In this document: piece after piece, positions 44,160 through 45,970 of the stretch
Layout: each line of letters begins with the position of its first letter
Numbering within the stretch: position 1 is the stretch's first letter
Assembly: GCA_964388955.1 (NCBI GenBank)
Contig: CAYMCO010000041.1
Coordinates: 1-45,970 of the forward strand
DNA from: CAYMCO01 sp964388955
Lineage (GTDB): Bacteria; Chloroflexota; Anaerolineae; Anaerolineales; E44-bin32
Length of the DNA: 45,970 nucleotides
Reading direction: 5' to 3'
Notes under the pieces: generated by a model
Database searches by the model: none
Seen by the model: the letters and a program-made list of their open reading frames with translations, nothing else
What the model was told of the DNA's origin: nothing
Position numbers and translations under genes: made by a program

Positions 44160-45830
44160 TCAATCTTCAGGCTCGGGAGCTTCGGCCCTTGCGGGTCGCC
44201 GCGTGGCACTTGCATTGACGTTCGGGATAAAGAGAGAACTAAACGCACCGAGTAGCACAAATCCTGCCGCGAAAGTCCCCGCGGTGCGCGTGCCTGCAGT
44301 GATGGCGTCATCGACAATGCCTCCAATCGCTTGCCCGATGGGTGTATCCCCTTGTGCGCTCCCAAACTGAGAAGCATCGCCGGACAACCCATTGTCCATC
44401 GATTGGGCGACTTGCATTTTCACATCTGCCGGGATCACCGCGTTCGCCTGCAGTTCGGTTTTGCCCGTAGAGGCGATTTGATATGTCAGCACCGCGCCGA
44501 GAATTGCGATGCCGATGGCGGCCCCGACTTGACGGACGGTGTTGTTTGCGCCGGAGGCAATCCCCACTTTTCGGGGCGGCACATCGCTCAATGTCACATT
44601 TGTCAGCTGCGAGATGGCAAGACCGACGCCGGCACCGTACAGCAGAAATATCGGCACAAAATGCCAGAAGGGCGTAACCGTAGACAGGGTGCGGCTCAGT
44701 GTAAAGATCGCTGTGGCTTCGGCCAGCATACCCGTCGTGACCACCCATTTAGGTCCAAAGCGTGATGACAGCACACCCGCGATTGGCGCCGCGATGAAGT
44801 TCGCGATCGCGAATGGCAGGAACAGCAGGCCGGTTTGAAAAGCGCTCAGGCCGCGCACCATTTGTAGATAAATCGAGAAGATGAACAGGATGCCGAACTC
44901 CCCCAACGCGACGATGGCTACCGTCATCAGCCCGTAGCGGAAAGCGAGATGGTCCAACAACGTGAAATCGAACAACGGCTCACCGCCGCTCCTTTCTACA
45001 CGCAACTCATAGCGCACGAAGGTGACCAGGAAAATGGCGGCGACGGCAAAGACTACGGGTGTCATCGCAATACTGGTCGAGGGCCATTTCCAACTGCCGA
45101 TGCTGAACATTTGCTTTGGCTGAATCCAGCCATAGGCCTGACCTTCAATCAAGCCGAACACCAGCAGGGCGAGGCCCACCGACGAGAGGACGACGCCGGG
45201 CACCTCCATGCGGTGCCTGCGGGTCGTGTCGCGGGTTTCATGGATGAATCTGAGCGCGCCGGCGATGACCGTAATGCCGATCGGCAGATTGATCAGAAAC
45301 GCCCAACGCCAAGTTGCATATGTGGTAAGAAATCCGCCGAGCAAGGGGCCAAGCGCTCCGGCCGCGGCTGCCGTCGCGCCCCAGATGCCAAACGCGATGC
45401 CGCGCATCCGCCCCTTGAAAGTTGTGGTCAGAATCGAAAGGGTGGAAGGTGACGCCATGGCCGCGCCAAAGCCCTGAAGGGAACGCCCGACGAGTATTGT
45501 CGGAATGCTCGTGCTAAAGCCAGTGATCACAGAGCCAAGAACAAAGGTGGCGATGCCCGCAATGAGTATTCTGCGCCGACCCGCATCATCGCCGATACGT
45601 CCCCAGGTAATCATGAAAGTGGCGAACACCAATGCGTAAATGGCGGTGATCCATTCCAGATCGCGGAGCGAGGCGCTGAATTCGGCGCGGATCGAAGGCA
45701 ACGTGACATTGACCAGTGTGACGTCAATGATCACGATCAATAGCGCGAGTGACAGGACCAGAAGCGTCCCCCACTCGCGCCGCCCGGGGCGCATTTCCAT
45801 TTCAGGTAGTTGCCAATCCTGATTGGCCAT
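44160..45830 (-). CDS. DHA2-family MFS exporter (14 TM, EmrB/QacA-like)
   Basis: The 556-residue protein has about 14 hydrophobic segments and the DHA2 markers: IDVTLVNVTLPSI in TM1, motif A GRIGDDAGRRR, and motif C-like GIWGATAAAAGALGPLLGG. It probably exports drugs or other small amphiphiles by proton antiport. GAAGGTGG lies 6 bases before ATG 45830. It has its own short-leader promoter at 45855-45883 and no adaptor (EmrA-like) gene beside it. Codon use looks slightly more AT-rich than the central cluster, which could mark a separate origin (impression only). Confidence 0.9.
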   Translation of the reverse strand: MANQDWQLPEMEMRPGRREWGTLLVLSLALLIVIIDVTLVNVTLPSIRAEFSASLRDLEWITAIYALVFATFMITWGRIGDDAGRRRILIAGIATFVLGSVITGFSTSIPTILVGRSLQGFGAAMASPSTLSILTTTFKGRMRGIAFGIWGATAAAAGALGPLLGGFLTTYATWRWAFLINLPIGITVIAGALRFIHETRDTTRRHRMEVPGVVLSSVGLALLVFGLIEGQAYGWIQPKQMFSIGSWKWPSTSIAMTPVVFAVAAIFLVTFVRYELRVERSGGEPLFDFTLLDHLAFRYGLMTVAIVALGEFGILFIFSIYLQMVRGLSAFQTGLLFLPFAIANFIAAPIAGVLSSRFGPKWVVTTGMLAEATAIFTLSRTLSTVTPFWHFVPIFLLYGAGVGLAISQLTNVTLSDVPPRKVGIASGANNTVRQVGAAIGIAILGAVLTYQIASTGKTELQANAVIPADVKMQVAQSMDNGLSGDASQFGSAQGDTPIGQAIGGIVDDAITAGTRTAGTFAAGFVLLGAFSSLFIPNVNASATRRPARAEAPEPED

Positions 45831-45854
45831 GGGATTCCACCTTCCAGATTGCGC

Positions 45855-45883
45855 ATATTATTCTCCTGGCCTAGATTAGGCAA
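45855..45883 (-). promoter_or_regulatory. Promoter of the DHA2 exporter gene
   Basis: On the minus strand: -35 TTGCCT (45883-45878), 17-bp spacer, -10 TAATAT (45860-45855), giving a leader of about 20 nt. The GAATAATATGC core of the shared module is present, but here the -10 falls inside it rather than 3' of it. Confidence 0.55.
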
Positions 45884-45970
45884 CCAAGGGATACGAGAGA
45901 ATCATCTCGGCAAGAGCGGTAGTATCTCATTGAGTGGTGTAAATACGGGCTTGTGAAAGTGGCCATCGTG

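Overview
The window reads as accessory metabolic DNA from an anaerobic or microaerophilic bacterium, most likely a Chloroflexota (Anaerolineae/Dehalococcoidia/SAR202-like) genome or metagenome contig. This is an inference from three things: lipoproteins with Thr/Pro/Glu-rich linkers directly after the lipobox Cys, many paralogous MttB/corrinoid/URO-D proteins, and a plant-type leucine-rich-repeat lipoprotein. No rRNA, tRNA, CRISPR, transposase or phage gene was seen.

Layout. Positions 1-4159 (minus strand) hold an edge-truncated Cys-rich 4Fe-4S protein, a URO-D-type protein and an orphan oligopeptide-type substrate-binding lipoprotein with its own promoter near 4500. From 30617 down to 4873, all genes lie on the minus strand. 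In transcription order they are: URO-D protein, corrinoid protein, SDR, two-domain VOC protein, MttB-like methyltransferase, second corrinoid protein, an internally deleted MttB-like protein, two more full-length MttB-like proteins, 2-oxoacid dehydrogenase E1-beta and E1-alpha, a free-standing lipoyl domain, a class III aminotransferase, an acyl-CoA dehydrogenase, an E2 catalytic core without a lipoyl domain, a FadN-like hydroxyacyl-CoA dehydrogenase/enoyl-CoA hydratase, a thiolase, a ferredoxin-nitroreductase fusion, a VOC protein, an amidase, a nitroreductase and an ATC-hydrolase-like protein. A strong promoter lies at 30872-30900 and a hairpin terminator candidate at 4683-4707.

Right of this are an SDR (minus), a second substrate-binding lipoprotein (plus), an orphan second E1-alpha (minus), a divergent Lrp/AsnC regulator (plus), a VOC protein, an LRR lipoprotein and an FLVCR-like MFS transporter (all minus). 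A membrane-anchored NHL-type propeller protein, a class II aldolase preceded by what may be a frameshifted remnant, and an F420/DUF385-type protein (all plus) follow, then a 14-TM DHA2 MFS exporter (minus).

How it may work together (inference): non-pyrrolysine MttB-family methyltransferases plus corrinoid proteins plus URO-D methyltransferases suggest corrinoid-dependent demethylation of one or more methylated amines or betaines. The demethylated carbon skeleton could then be handled by amidase/ATC hydrolase, aminotransferase, SDR, the split 2-oxoacid dehydrogenase and a beta-oxidation module (ACAD, FadN, thiolase). No permease, no E3, no pterin-type methyl acceptor enzyme and no RamA/RACo-type activator is visible in the window.

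A recurrent promoter module (TTG-box, 17-bp spacer whose 3' part reads GAAT-A/T-ATATGC, then TATNNT) precedes several of the separate transcription units and may tie them into one regulon.
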